Assembly: GCF_014084125.1 (NCBI RefSeq)
Contig: NZ_CP048405.1
Coordinates: forward strand, 3,658,001 to 3,722,000
DNA: 64,000 nt
From: Streptacidiphilus sp. PB12-B1b
GTDB taxonomy: Bacteria; Actinomycetota; Actinomycetes; Streptomycetales; Streptomycetaceae
Direction: 5' to 3'
In this document: positions 9,101 to 16,607 of the stretch, piece by piece
Layout of the letters: each line of letters starts with the position of its first letter
Position numbering within the stretch: position 1 is the stretch's first letter
Made by a program: the position numbers and the translations under genes
The notes under the pieces: model-generated
The model's database searches: none
What the model saw: only the letters and a program-made list of their open reading frames with translations
What the model was told of the DNA's origin: nothing

Positions 9101-9725
9101 CGGCGACCAGCAGATCCTGGCCGGGATCGCCACCACCGGCGGCCTCCCGCTGCCCCCCGAACTCCGGTCGTTCGTCGCCCAGCGCATCCCCGGCTACGCC
9201 ATGCCGGGCCTGTGGGCCGTGGTGGACGAATTCCCGGTGACCCCCAACGGCAAGCTCGACGTGGCCCGGCTGGTCGAGACCGCCACCCCCTACGACGCCG
9301 CCACCGCCGCGCCGCAGCCGGCCCCCGCCGGGGACGGCCCCGACCCCACCGACAACACCGACGTCACGGCCGTCACCGACGTCACCGACGTCACCGACGT
9401 CACGGCCGTCACCGACGTCACCGACGTCACCGACGTCACGGCCGTCACCGACGTCACGGCCGTCACCGACGGCACCGACGCCGCCGACGGCATCGAGGAC
9501 GCCATCGCCACAGCCTGGAAGGAGGTACTCGGGCACAGCGACTTCAGCCGCAGCGACTGGTTCTTCGACGTCGGCGGCGACTCGCTGCTGCTGATCCGCG
9601 TACAGGCGATCCTCAGCCACGCACTCGCACCCTGGCCGGTCACGGTCGGCGACCTCTACGCCTGCTCCACCATCGACGACCTGGCCGCCAAGCTGCGGGC
9701 GACACACCGCACCCACCAGCAATGA
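6162..9725 (+). CDS. NRPS: degenerate T, C, A (valine-like), T
   Basis: 1187 residues. Residues 1-65 look like a carrier domain, but the phosphopantetheine site is lost: EIGGTRGDA replaces GGDS. A condensation domain follows with intact HHTVVDG (near residue 219). The adenylation domain has TSGTTGRPKG (near 696) and hand-derived specificity code DALWLGGTFK, close to valine/aliphatic codes. A Thr/Asp/Val repeat linker (9360-9467) leads to a functional carrier domain (GGDS near 1140). GTG at 6162 is preferred because GGAG precedes it by 8 nt; an ATG at 6096 abuts the P450 stop but lacks a site. Role: activate an aliphatic amino acid for on-carrier modification by the adjacent halogenase. Why a C domain is kept is unclear. 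Confidence 0.88.
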   Translation: MYSLDISSPPWTAIAATVLGMDAADIAAKSATESFAEIGGTRGDAREYASRMSLECGRTVDVDQLLGSAPFARTGPGADREQTAVTRAQEGMLSVEGPLEGRPTPFHIMVSATVTGRLDVPRLKAALARVTGRHSSLRTVFARNVGSGVLERRVLPQWQPVVLEQELPQQPAGGDTVELVHRLLTPAAPQLLRPYERPPVVFVLTSVAPELSVLSILAHHTVVDGWSIGLLWNEITAGYADGGGGAQPPAPGMELLVRAEQAALGRDMTSRRAVALADWPTVAEIPGDLERPAQRTFAGTRLPFAPSDAARTGSTALAAALGVSRNVVLMAAWALVVARRAGLTRLLVGVPTVGRSSEAAMGVIGGSTGLGPVACEIPEEGSVADYLKQTARAMRAVLTYGNVPFEDLVGALSAGGDQSRNPLVQIAFGAHNELVPTAMPAGGVRFDVRVGHTGGTAYDAMLHVLRWEPDPELELEYATSVLTAAEAMALAGSFDRALVEMAADPQQPLAAVTTLTADQQQRLRALGQGPDAEAEEGLWQLVEAAAARTPEAVAVRDGDPDRSLTYRQLMAAAAAQAAELTAAGVGEGDRVAIAARRSAEEVVAVLAVLRTGAAYVGVDADNPPAATAAALDRAGVRVVLGQADRLAALGSATDGRTALTVLDPLAPAPAQTNPAAAQAYPPPAPADPGRIAYLAFTSGTTGRPKGATIPCRAVVRLAHRPAFLSPGASDRFVRLAPLAFDASTLEIFAPLLAGGTVEVYPGDRVLPNALAAFLKRRAVTGLWLSAGLFRLAADYRPDAFRAVTQLLTGGDVVPPAQVAQVLRACPGLRISNGYGPTENTTFTTVHHVDDPAGAIGPALPIGRPIQGTGVLVLDPGGRPVPPGGIGELFAYGDGLALGYAGMPDETARAFGAFARHDGRPLYRTGDLVRWDAEGNLRFLGRRDRQVKIRGFRVEPDHVAGVLRQHPDVRDAAVAVVPLGNGDQQILAGIATTGGLPLPPELRSFVAQRIPGYAMPGLWAVVDEFPVTPNGKLDVARLVETATPYDAATAAPQPAPAGDGPDPTDNTDVTAVTDVTDVTDVTAVTDVTDVTDVTAVTDVTAVTDGTDAADGIEDAIATAWKEVLGHSDFSRSDWFFDVGGDSLLLIRVQAILSHALAPWPVTVGDLYACSTIDDLAAKLRATHRTHQQ
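9360..9467 (+). repeat. In-frame DVT/AVT tandem repeat in NRPS linker
   Basis: Two perfect 36-nt units (9360-9395, 9396-9431) encode DVTAVTDVTDVT. Two 18-nt units (9432-9449, 9450-9467) encode DVTAVT. They lie between the A domain and the final T domain. The repeat is perfect at DNA level, so it is recent or unstable, and its length could vary between strains without breaking frame. It probably forms a flexible acidic linker. Confidence 0.9.
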
Positions 9726-9742
9726 AGAAGGAGACCACACCC

Positions 9743-10690
9743 ATGGACGAACGTGACTTCTCGCTGAGCCCCGAGGAGCTGGCGCAGTTCGAGCGCGACG
9801 GCTTCATCGGCCCCTTCGACCTCTACGACGAGGTCGAGATGGAGAAGAACCTCGGGGCGCTGCGCCCCAAGCTGCTCAACACCAAGAAGTCGGTCTACAG
9901 CGACGAGAAGACCGCCTCCGCCATCTCCAACTACGACCGGCACCTGGACATCGACGCGCTGGGCGAGCACATCGCCCGCCCGGAGATCGTCGACCGAGTG
10001 GCCTCCATCCTGGGCCCGGACACGCTGTGCTGGCGCTCCGAGTTCCTGATGAAGTACCCCGGGGACGAGGGCACCGACTGGCACCAGGCGGAGGACTTCT
10101 CCAGCCTCACCGACTCCAAGTCGCCGCAGATCCAGTGGCCCGAGGGCTCGGAGCGGCGCGGCACGGTCACCGTGTGGACGGCCTTCACCGAGGCGTCCGT
10201 CGAGACCGGCTGCCTGCAGTTCATCCCCGGCACCCACACCCAGATGAACTACGACGAGACCAAGGGCATGGACTACGACTCCGACGTCGTCAACGCCCTG
10301 GAGAAAGACGGCACCCGCCGCGGCTTCTTCGGCTACGACTACCGGCAGTTGCAGAAGGACCCGAACTGGAGGCCGGACGAGTCCAGGGCCGTCTCCCAGG
10401 TGATGCGCCCGGGCCAGTTCATCATCTTCTGGTCCACCCTGATGCACGCCTCGCACCCGAACACCAGCGCCGACAAGGCGCGTCTGGGCTACTCGGTGCG
10501 CTACCTGCCGACGGCCGCGCGGGTCTACCCGGGCCTGACCGAGCTGAAGGAGTTCGGCTCCACCATCAGCCTGGAGCGCTACGGCAGCGTCCTCACCTCG
10601 GGCGTCGACGAGTTCCGGCACAACCGCTTCGTCGACACCACGGTCAACGGCTACCGCTTCCCGGTCCGCGCCACCCGGGTGTCGGCATGA
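9743..10690 (+). CDS. SyrB2-type non-heme iron halogenase acting on a carrier-bound amino acid
   Basis: 315 residues. It matches SyrB2 of syringomycin biosynthesis along its whole length as I know that protein, sharing FxxxGFIGPFD, SNYDRHLD, KYPGDEGTDWHQA, GCLQFIPGT, FFGYDYRQLQ and FWSTLMHAS. The decisive feature is His114-Gln-Ala116. The usual iron-binding Asp/Glu is Ala, which in SyrB2, CytC3 and relatives leaves room for chloride. The distal ligand is His235 and the likely 2-oxoglutarate Arg is R253. The ATG at 9743 has AAGGAG 9 nt upstream; an ATG at 9722 overlaps the NRPS stop but has no site. Its stop overlaps the next gene by ATGA. Expected reaction: radical chlorination of an unactivated carbon on a T-bound, Val-like residue. 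Confidence 0.93.
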   Translation: MDERDFSLSPEELAQFERDGFIGPFDLYDEVEMEKNLGALRPKLLNTKKSVYSDEKTASAISNYDRHLDIDALGEHIARPEIVDRVASILGPDTLCWRSEFLMKYPGDEGTDWHQAEDFSSLTDSKSPQIQWPEGSERRGTVTVWTAFTEASVETGCLQFIPGTHTQMNYDETKGMDYDSDVVNALEKDGTRRGFFGYDYRQLQKDPNWRPDESRAVSQVMRPGQFIIFWSTLMHASHPNTSADKARLGYSVRYLPTAARVYPGLTELKEFGSTISLERYGSVLTSGVDEFRHNRFVDTTVNGYRFPVRATRVSA

Positions 10691-10971
10691 GCGCCGCGGA
10701 GGCCGCGCACCGGCCGGCGACGCAGGGAGAGATCGAGCAGTGGGTCATCGGGCTGTGCCGCGAGCTGGGCTTGACGGTGGAGGGCGCCGCGAGCGACTTC
10801 TTCGCCGCTGGCGGGACCTCGCTGCAGGCCATGAGACTCATCGCCGCGGCCGAGGAGCGGTTCGGCGAGGACGCCCTGCCGCCGGACGACCTCTACGAGC
10901 ACAGCGCCCTGGGGGAGATCGCCTCGGTCATCCTCAAGAGCGCCCCGGCGGCGGGACCGGACGCCGGCTGA
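10687..10971 (+). CDS. Stand-alone peptidyl carrier protein
   Basis: 94 residues, one T domain with phosphopantetheine Ser in DFFAAGGTSLQAMRL. It overlaps the halogenase stop by ATGA, so the two are translated together. The A/halogenase/T/thioesterase grouping parallels CytC1-CytC4 in cytotrienin producers, where a discrete carrier holds the residue being chlorinated. Whether the halogenase uses this carrier or the T domain of the upstream NRPS cannot be told from sequence. Confidence 0.92.
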   Translation: MSAAEAAHRPATQGEIEQWVIGLCRELGLTVEGAASDFFAAGGTSLQAMRLIAAAEERFGEDALPPDDLYEHSALGEIASVILKSAPAAGPDAG

Positions 10972-10976
10972 CCCCC

Positions 10977-11014
10977 GCGGATCCGGGGCGCCCGGCACGG
11001 CGCCCCGGATCCGC
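10977..11014. terminator. Hairpin with 15-bp perfect stem inside the operon
   Basis: A perfect 15-bp stem (10977-10991 with 11000-11014) and an 8-nt loop begin 5 nt after the carrier-protein stop. It has no T-tract, as is common in streptomycetes. It could attenuate transcription into the thioesterase, aminotransferase and methyltransferase genes, or protect the upstream mRNA end. Confidence 0.7.
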
Positions 11015-11043
11015 CGACCGGCACGCAGAAAGGTTCTGATCAC

Positions 11044-11781
11044 GTGAGCGACAAGCCGGACTGGATCTTCCCCCTTCGCAAGACCGGCGGCGACCCGAGC
11101 GCCCGGCTGCTCGTCTTCCCCTACGCGGCGGCCGGCCCCAGCTCCCTGCGCCCGCTGGTGACCCGGCTCCCCGACGCGGTGGAAGTGGTCGGCGTGGCCC
11201 TGCCCGGCCGGGAGCGCCGGTTCGGCGAGCCGCCCGCGACCACCCTGGACGAGGTCGTCGACGGCGTCGCCACCGCCCTCGCCGGACGCGAGCGGCTGCC
11301 CACCTACCTGCTCGGCCACAGCATGGGCGCCGGCCTGGCGCTGGCGCTGGCCCTGGCCGAGCCCGACGCCTGCACCGGGATCGTCATGAGCGGACGCAAG
11401 CCGCTGGGCGTGGCCCTCGGCTCGCTCCAGGGACTGGACGACGACGAGGTGGTCTCCTTCCTCACCGCCGTCGGCAGCACCAATCCGCAGCTGCTCGGCG
11501 ACGCCTACTGGCGCAACCACCTGATCCAGCTGTTCCGGCACGACACCGAGCTCGACGTCCAGGCGTCCAAGGTGATCGAGTCCGAGCGGCTCAGCCAGCG
11601 CCTGCTCGCCCTCGGCGGTGCCGACGACCCCTATGTCGACCCCGGCGACCTCGAGCCGTGGTCCGACCGCACCAACGGTTCCTGCGAAGTGATGATCTTC
11701 CCCGGCGATCATTTCTTCCTGCTCGATCCGGCCAACCGCCCGGCCGTCGCCCAGGCGCTGGCCGACTTCATCCGCCCGTGA
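11044..11781 (+). CDS. Type II thioesterase (second)
   Basis: 245 residues with Ser93 in GHSMGAG, Asp194/Asp195 in GGADDP and His223 in PGDHFFL. The GTG start has AGAAAGG about 10 nt upstream. It follows the carrier protein across the hairpin at 10977-11014. In SyrC and CmaE, which shuttle modified aminoacyl groups between carriers, the nucleophile is Cys. Here it is Ser, so hydrolytic editing is the better supported role. It may still hand the chlorinated residue over or release it; that is speculation. Confidence 0.88.
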   Translation: MSDKPDWIFPLRKTGGDPSARLLVFPYAAAGPSSLRPLVTRLPDAVEVVGVALPGRERRFGEPPATTLDEVVDGVATALAGRERLPTYLLGHSMGAGLALALALAEPDACTGIVMSGRKPLGVALGSLQGLDDDEVVSFLTAVGSTNPQLLGDAYWRNHLIQLFRHDTELDVQASKVIESERLSQRLLALGGADDPYVDPGDLEPWSDRTNGSCEVMIFPGDHFFLLDPANRPAVAQALADFIRP

Positions 11782-11820
11782 GTCCGCACCGCCCCACCGG
11801 TGACAGCAGGAGGCATACCG

Positions 11821-12839
11821 TGGTTGCAGCCCATCCCTCGGCCGACGAGGAAGCACTCCTCGACTGGAACGAAAGCCCGATCGGCCCGCCCGCCCTGGCC
11901 GTGAAACGCGTCATCGACGCCGCCGGGCGGCTCCACCGCTACCCGCGCGGACTGATGGAGGAGGTCGCCGCACTCGCCGCCGCGCACTTCGGCGTCGCCC
12001 CCGGCAACGTCCTGCTCACCGCCGGCGTGGACGAGGCGATCGACATCACCCTCTCCATCGCCGCCCGGGCCTGGGGCGTCAAGCCCGGCTTCGACGGCTA
12101 CGAGGACCGGGTCCTCGCCAACGGCAAGGAGTTCCACCCGATCCCGCTCGGCCCGGACTGGCAGCCCACCGCCGCGCCGGACCCGGCGATCGGCCCGGAC
12201 GACATCGTCTACCTGGCCCAGCCGGGCAACCCCACCGGCAACCTGCACCCGGCCGAGTGGATCGCCCAGGTCCGCGCCGCCGCCGGACACGTCTTCATCG
12301 ACGAGACCTACCAGGAGTTCTGCTCCGGGCCCAGCGCGCTGCGCCGCCGCGCCGACCGGCCCTGGGATCCGCGGCTGCTGGTCTACCGCAGCTTCTCCAA
12401 GGCCGCCGGGCTGGCCGGGATCAGGCTCGGCTGCCTGATCGGCGACCAGGAGACCATCGCCCGGCTGGAGCCCCGGCGCCGGTTCATGCCGATCGACGCC
12501 GTCAGCCTGAACGCCGTCGCCGGGCTGCTGGAGGAGCCGGAGTTCATGGACCGGCTCTCGGCGTACGTCCGCGAGGCCCGGGCCGGGCTGACCGCCCGGC
12601 TGCGCGCCAGCGGGCTGTTCGAGGAGGTCCGCCCGTCCGAGGCCAACTTCGTCCTGGCCAAGCCGTACCCGCAGGCCGCGGACGCCCTCGCCGGGCAGCT
12701 GCGGGCCGACCTGGTCCGGGTCAAGGACTGCACCGTCCTCGGCATGCCCGGCTGGCTGCGGATCAGCGTCAGCTCCGAGGACGACCGGGCCCGCTTCGAC
12801 GCCAGCCTGGACCGGGTCGTGCAGGCACTGCCGGTCTGA
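11821..12839 (+). CDS. PLP aminotransferase, HisC-like class I/II
   Basis: 338 residues. The N-terminus has WNESPIGPP as in histidinol-phosphate aminotransferases. Asn137 lies in QPGNPTGN, Asp161 in IDETYQEF and the PLP lysine is K194 in SFSKAAGLAGIRLG. The GTG start follows AGGAGG. Next to a SAM methyltransferase and inside an NRPS operon, the likely job is to aminate an alpha-keto acid, or the reverse, to supply an unusual amino acid. Primary histidine synthesis is unlikely from context. PLP enzymes also act with VioC-type hydroxylases (VioD in viomycin), so a link to the dioxygenase at 31168 is a second possibility. Confidence 0.85.
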
Positions 12840-12968
12840 CCCGGTCCGACCGCACCTGTTCCGCCCCGCGCACCGCACCCCGTTGCTTCACCGTGCACCG
12901 CCCCGCATCCCGCAGCGACGGCCGGGGACGCCCCGGCCGCGACCAACCACCAAGGAAGGCCCATTCCG

Positions 12969-14012
12969 ATGCTGACTGACGACTTCGAGCGCCGGCTGAT
13001 CGAGAACACCCAGCCGGTCCGCTACTTCTTCCTCGCCCAGGCCCTGCACCACGCCCTGCACCTGGGCCTGTTCGCGGCCCTGGACGCCGAGCCCGGCGCC
13101 CGGGCCGACGCCCTGGCGCAGCGCCTCGGCTTCGATCAGCACCGCACCGAGGCACTGCTGCGCTACCTGCGCAACGAGGGCTACACCGTCCTCGCCGACG
13201 GCTGGTCGCTCAGCGCCAAGGGGCGCGAGGTGCAGGTCTTCGCGCCCTGGTTCGAGATGCTGGTCGGCGGCTACGCCCCGTCCATGGAGCAGCTCGGCGA
13301 CATCCTCCAGGACGGCACGCTCTACGCCTCCCGGAACACCACCAAGGTCGGCGAGGGCAGTTGCGGGATCGGCCGCTACGACGCCCTGCCGCTGGTGGAG
13401 CAGCTGATCGACAAGGCCGACCCGGGCAGCCGCCCGGAGACCGTCATCGACCTGGGCTGCGGCGACGGCAGCTTCCTGATGGACCTGCTGGTGGCCCGGC
13501 CCGGGCTGCGCGGGGTGGGCGTCGAGCCCAACGAGGGCTCCGTCGTCCTCGGCGAGCGCCGCCGCGCCGAGCTCGGCCTGGGCGAGCGGATGACGCTGAA
13601 GCAGGGCTCCGCGCAGGACGCCCTGAAGCTGGTGGACCTGCCCGACGGCGGCCGCGGCAGCGCCTTCATGACCGCCTTCGTGCTGCAGGAGCTGATGGAG
13701 CAGGAGGGCCAGGAGGCCATCGAGCAGCTGCTGGCCAGCGCCTTCGAGCTGTACCCGGAGGTGCGCTGGCTGGTGGTGGAGATGGACCACAAGCCGCTCT
13801 CCCCGGTGATGGGCTCGCACGGGCTGGCGCTCAACTTCTACAACCCGTACTTCCTCATCCACGCCGTCACCGAGCAGCGGCTGGAGACCCGCGAGTGGTG
13901 GGACGGGCTGTTCGAGCGGCTCGGCCTGACCGCCGAGGTCGTCGCCCACCCGGACCCGCGCGCCGACTCGACCGGCCTGCAGTTCGGGATGCTGCTGTCC
14001 AAGCAGAAGTAG
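12969..14012 (+). CDS. SAM-dependent methyltransferase with N-terminal dimerisation domain
   Basis: 347 residues. An N-terminal winged-helix-like region (ALHHALHLGLFAALDA...RTEALLRYLRNEGYTV) precedes a Rossmann domain with the SAM loop VIDLGCGDG (159-167) and acidic VEP (185-187). This layout is shared by small-molecule O-methyltransferases and by the keto-acid C-methyltransferases MppJ, SgvM and GlmT, which make beta-methyl amino acids together with an aminotransferase. The neighbouring aminotransferase favours the second role. The segment FVLQELM, where many relatives have a His, carries Gln, so I cannot confirm the MppJ metal site. Substrate is unknown. It ends the operon before two strong hairpins. 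Confidence 0.82.
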   Translation: MLTDDFERRLIENTQPVRYFFLAQALHHALHLGLFAALDAEPGARADALAQRLGFDQHRTEALLRYLRNEGYTVLADGWSLSAKGREVQVFAPWFEMLVGGYAPSMEQLGDILQDGTLYASRNTTKVGEGSCGIGRYDALPLVEQLIDKADPGSRPETVIDLGCGDGSFLMDLLVARPGLRGVGVEPNEGSVVLGERRRAELGLGERMTLKQGSAQDALKLVDLPDGGRGSAFMTAFVLQELMEQEGQEAIEQLLASAFELYPEVRWLVVEMDHKPLSPVMGSHGLALNFYNPYFLIHAVTEQRLETREWWDGLFERLGLTAEVVAHPDPRADSTGLQFGMLLSKQK

Positions 14013-14025
14013 CACCCGCTCGACC

Positions 14026-14069
14026 GCCGAGGGGCGGGCGCTCGCCACCGCGAGTGCCCGCCCCTCGGC
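14026..14069. terminator. Strong hairpin at convergent operon ends
   Basis: About 20 paired bases (14026-14045 with 14050-14069, one G-U) and a CACC loop start 13 nt after the methyltransferase stop. It should end the + strand operon, and may also stop the convergent - strand transcript. Confidence 0.88.
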
Positions 14070-14110
14070 GTCGCCGTGCCCGGCTGCCGGGCGGCGGGGG
14101 AGCGCAGCAA

Positions 14111-14141
14111 GGAGGCCACCGCCGTGACGGCGGTGGCCTCC
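14111..14141. terminator. Second hairpin at convergent operon ends
   Basis: A perfect 14-bp stem (14111-14124 with 14128-14141) and a TGA loop sit 18 nt beyond the adenylation gene's stop, reading on the - strand. Together with 14026-14069 it forms a tandem, bidirectional terminator. Confidence 0.8.
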
Positions 14142-14159
14142 TGCGGTCGGTGCCGGGTC

Positions 14160-16604
14160 CTACCTGGCCGGGCGGGCCCCGGCGGCCAGGGCCCGGCGGT
14201 CCACCTTGCCGTTGGGGGTCACCGGCAGCCGCTCGACCAGGGTCCACAGCGTGGGCACCATGTACGCGGGCAGCTGCCGCTCCAGCGAGGCGCGCAGCCC
14301 GGCCGGCTCCACCCGCGCCCCGGCGGCCGGGACCACCGCCGCCACCAGCCGCTTGCTTGCGCTGTCCGCGCCGTGGGCGAAGACCAGGGCGTCCTGGACG
14401 CCGGGGTGGGCGGCCAACGCCTCGCCGATGGCGCCCGGCTCGATCCGGTAGCCGCGCAGCTTGACCTGGTCGTCGGTCCGGCCGAGGAAGCAGAGCCGGC
14501 CTTCGGCGTCCCACCGCACCAGGTCCCCGGTGCGGTAGAGCCGCTCGGGCACGTCGGGGGAGAAGCGGCCGAAGCGCCGGGCGGTCTCGGCCTCGTCGCC
14601 GAGGTAGCCGTCGGCCAGGCCCGCGCCGCCGGTGTACAGCTCGCCGACCGCCCCGGGCGGCAGCCGGCGTCCGGCGGCGTCGAGGACGTACACGCGGGTG
14701 CCCGGGACGGGCGTGCCGATCGGCAGCGGGCCGTCGATCTGCTCCGGGCCGGTGACGGTGTGCGTGGTGGTGAAGGTGGTGTTCTCGGTCGGTCCGTAGC
14801 CGTTGGTGATCCGCAGCCCGGGGTGCCGGGCCAGCGCGCGGGCGGCGTGGTCGTGCGGGACGACGTCGCCGCCGGTGAGCAGCTGCCGCAGGCTCGCCAG
14901 CGAGTCCGGGGCGAACTCCACCAGCAGCCGGAACAGCCCTGCGGTGAGCCAGGCGACGGTCACCCGGCGCTCCAGCAGGAAGGTCCCCAGCTCGGTCGGC
15001 GAGGGCAGCGCCTCCGGGTAGACCTCCAGCGTGGCGCCGTTCAGCAGCGCCCCCCAGAGCTCCAGCGTGGAGGCGTCGAACGCCAGCGGCGACAGCCGCA
15101 GCACCCGCTCACCGGGGCCGAACCGGACGTATCCGGCCCCGCAGACCAGCCGGATCACCGCGCGGTGCGGCACGCAGACGCCCTTGGGCGCGCCGGTCGA
15201 GCCCGAGGTGAAGGCCACGTAGGCGAGCCGCCCGGGGTCGGCCGCGGGCGGTTCCACCGGCGGTTCCTGCGCCGCCGTCCAGGAGGGGTCCCAGACGTCC
15301 ACCGCGGTGAGGCCGTCCACTGTGGCCCGATGGTGCGTCAGGACGGCGGCGGGGCGGCAGGTGGCGATGATCCGGTCGGTGTGCGCGGCGGGCAGCGAGA
15401 GGTCCACGCCCACGTAGGCGGCGCCCGCCCAGACCGTGCCGAGCACGGCCACCACCTCGGCCGCCGACCGGTCCAGGCCGATCAGCACCGTGTCGCCGGG
15501 CGCGACCCCGGCCCGGCGCAGCCGCCGGGCCTGCTCGGCGGCGGCCGCCGCCAGCTGCGCGTACGTCAGCTCGGCGGCGCCGTCGCGGACGGCCACGGCG
15601 TCCGGGGAGCGCCGGGCCGCGACGCGGAACAGCTCATCGAGGGACGACACCGGCTGGTCCTGCCGGGTGTCGTTGGCCTCGATGAGCTGAAGGCGCCGCT
15701 CGGCGGAGATGCAGCGCACGTCCCCGAGCGGTCCGGACGTGGCGGCCAGCTCCCCGACGGCGGTTCCGACGTCGGCGGCGAAGCCCGCGACCTCCGCCCG
15801 GCTCCACACCCGGCTGACGCAGTCGGCCGGTCCGGCCAGCGGCGGCCGGGACCGGTCCAGCACCAGGGCCAGGTCGAAGCCGTCCGGATCGAACCCGCCC
15901 GTACGGCCCAGGACGGCCTGGAGCAGCGGATGGCCGGGCCCCTCGAACGGCAGGGGCCCGGCCTCGGCGCTCAGCTCCAGCGACCGCTGGACGGCGGTCA
16001 GGAAGTCGTCGGCGGGGGCGTCGTCGGTGATGTCCAGCCGGACCGGCAGCAGCCCGACCCCGGCATCCGGCCCGGCCCCGTCCGGTGCGTCCGGTGCCGG
16101 TACGCCGACCAGCAGGGAGCGGGCGCCGGTCCAGCGGCCCAGGGTCAGCCCGAAGGCGGCCAGCAGCAGGGCGAGGGGCGGGATGCCCAGCTTCCCGGCC
16201 CGCTCCGCCGCCTCCGCGCCCACCTCCGGGGCCAGGACCAGCGGCGCGGAGCGGGCCGCTCGCCCGCCCGGGGCCGGACCGGTCGGCTCGCGCCGGTCCG
16301 TGGGCAGTTCCAGGACGGTCGGCACGCCCTCCAGCCGGGCCAGCCAGAGCCGGGTGACCCGGTCCCAGTCCGAGCCCGGCGGCCCTTCGGCGGGGGAGGC
16401 CGCCGCCGGCACCCGGGCCAGCGGGGTGTCGGCCAGCAGCTCCGGTACGGGCACCAGCAGGCCCAGGCGCTGCCGCGCCAGCGCGGAGAGCCGTACCGCG
16501 CGCAGCGGATCCCCGCCCAGCTCGGTGAAGGTCCGCGTGTCGACGGCGGCGCGGTCGACGTCCGCCCCCAGGACGTCGCGGACGAGCTCCTCCCAGGTGG
16601 CCAT
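14160..16604 (-). CDS. Stand-alone adenylation protein with degenerate T and half C domain
   Basis: 814 residues. Residues 1-70 resemble a carrier domain whose Ser is replaced: ELGGDPLRAV, Pro33. Residues 85-295 match only the C-terminal half of a condensation domain; the HHxxxDG half is absent. The A domain follows (FTSGSTGAPKG, NGYGPTENTTFT, RTGDLVRWD), with hand-derived code DALWLGGTFK, the same as the 6162 protein. There is no active carrier domain, so it must load one in trans; the carrier gene 3 nt upstream is the obvious partner, the stop and start being almost joined. Role: activate a valine-like amino acid for the P450 in this operon. The two DALWLGGTFK proteins look like old paralogues. 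Confidence 0.88.
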   Translation of the reverse strand: MATWEELVRDVLGADVDRAAVDTRTFTELGGDPLRAVRLSALARQRLGLLVPVPELLADTPLARVPAAASPAEGPPGSDWDRVTRLWLARLEGVPTVLELPTDRREPTGPAPGGRAARSAPLVLAPEVGAEAAERAGKLGIPPLALLLAAFGLTLGRWTGARSLLVGVPAPDAPDGAGPDAGVGLLPVRLDITDDAPADDFLTAVQRSLELSAEAGPLPFEGPGHPLLQAVLGRTGGFDPDGFDLALVLDRSRPPLAGPADCVSRVWSRAEVAGFAADVGTAVGELAATSGPLGDVRCISAERRLQLIEANDTRQDQPVSSLDELFRVAARRSPDAVAVRDGAAELTYAQLAAAAAEQARRLRRAGVAPGDTVLIGLDRSAAEVVAVLGTVWAGAAYVGVDLSLPAAHTDRIIATCRPAAVLTHHRATVDGLTAVDVWDPSWTAAQEPPVEPPAADPGRLAYVAFTSGSTGAPKGVCVPHRAVIRLVCGAGYVRFGPGERVLRLSPLAFDASTLELWGALLNGATLEVYPEALPSPTELGTFLLERRVTVAWLTAGLFRLLVEFAPDSLASLRQLLTGGDVVPHDHAARALARHPGLRITNGYGPTENTTFTTTHTVTGPEQIDGPLPIGTPVPGTRVYVLDAAGRRLPPGAVGELYTGGAGLADGYLGDEAETARRFGRFSPDVPERLYRTGDLVRWDAEGRLCFLGRTDDQVKLRGYRIEPGAIGEALAAHPGVQDALVFAHGADSASKRLVAAVVPAAGARVEPAGLRASLERQLPAYMVPTLWTLVERLPVTPNGKVDRRALAAGARPAR

Positions 16605-16607
16605 GGG

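Noticed and set aside
9360..9467. CRISPR-like array
   Set aside because: Repeats are contiguous, coding and have no unique spacers.
9290..9643. Repeat-containing antisense frame over the DVT repeat
   Set aside because: The repeat also reads as Thr/Val/Ser on the other strand, but it lies inside a clear A-T linker of a + strand NRPS.
11044..11781. SyrC/CmaE-type aminoacyl transferase
   Set aside because: Those shuttle enzymes use a Cys nucleophile; here it is Ser in GHSMGAG, so a type II thioesterase is better supported.
12969..14012. Confident naming as a MppJ-type ferric-iron keto-acid methyltransferase
   Set aside because: The position expected for one metal-binding His appears to be Gln (FVLQELM); only overall layout and the neighbouring aminotransferase support the idea.
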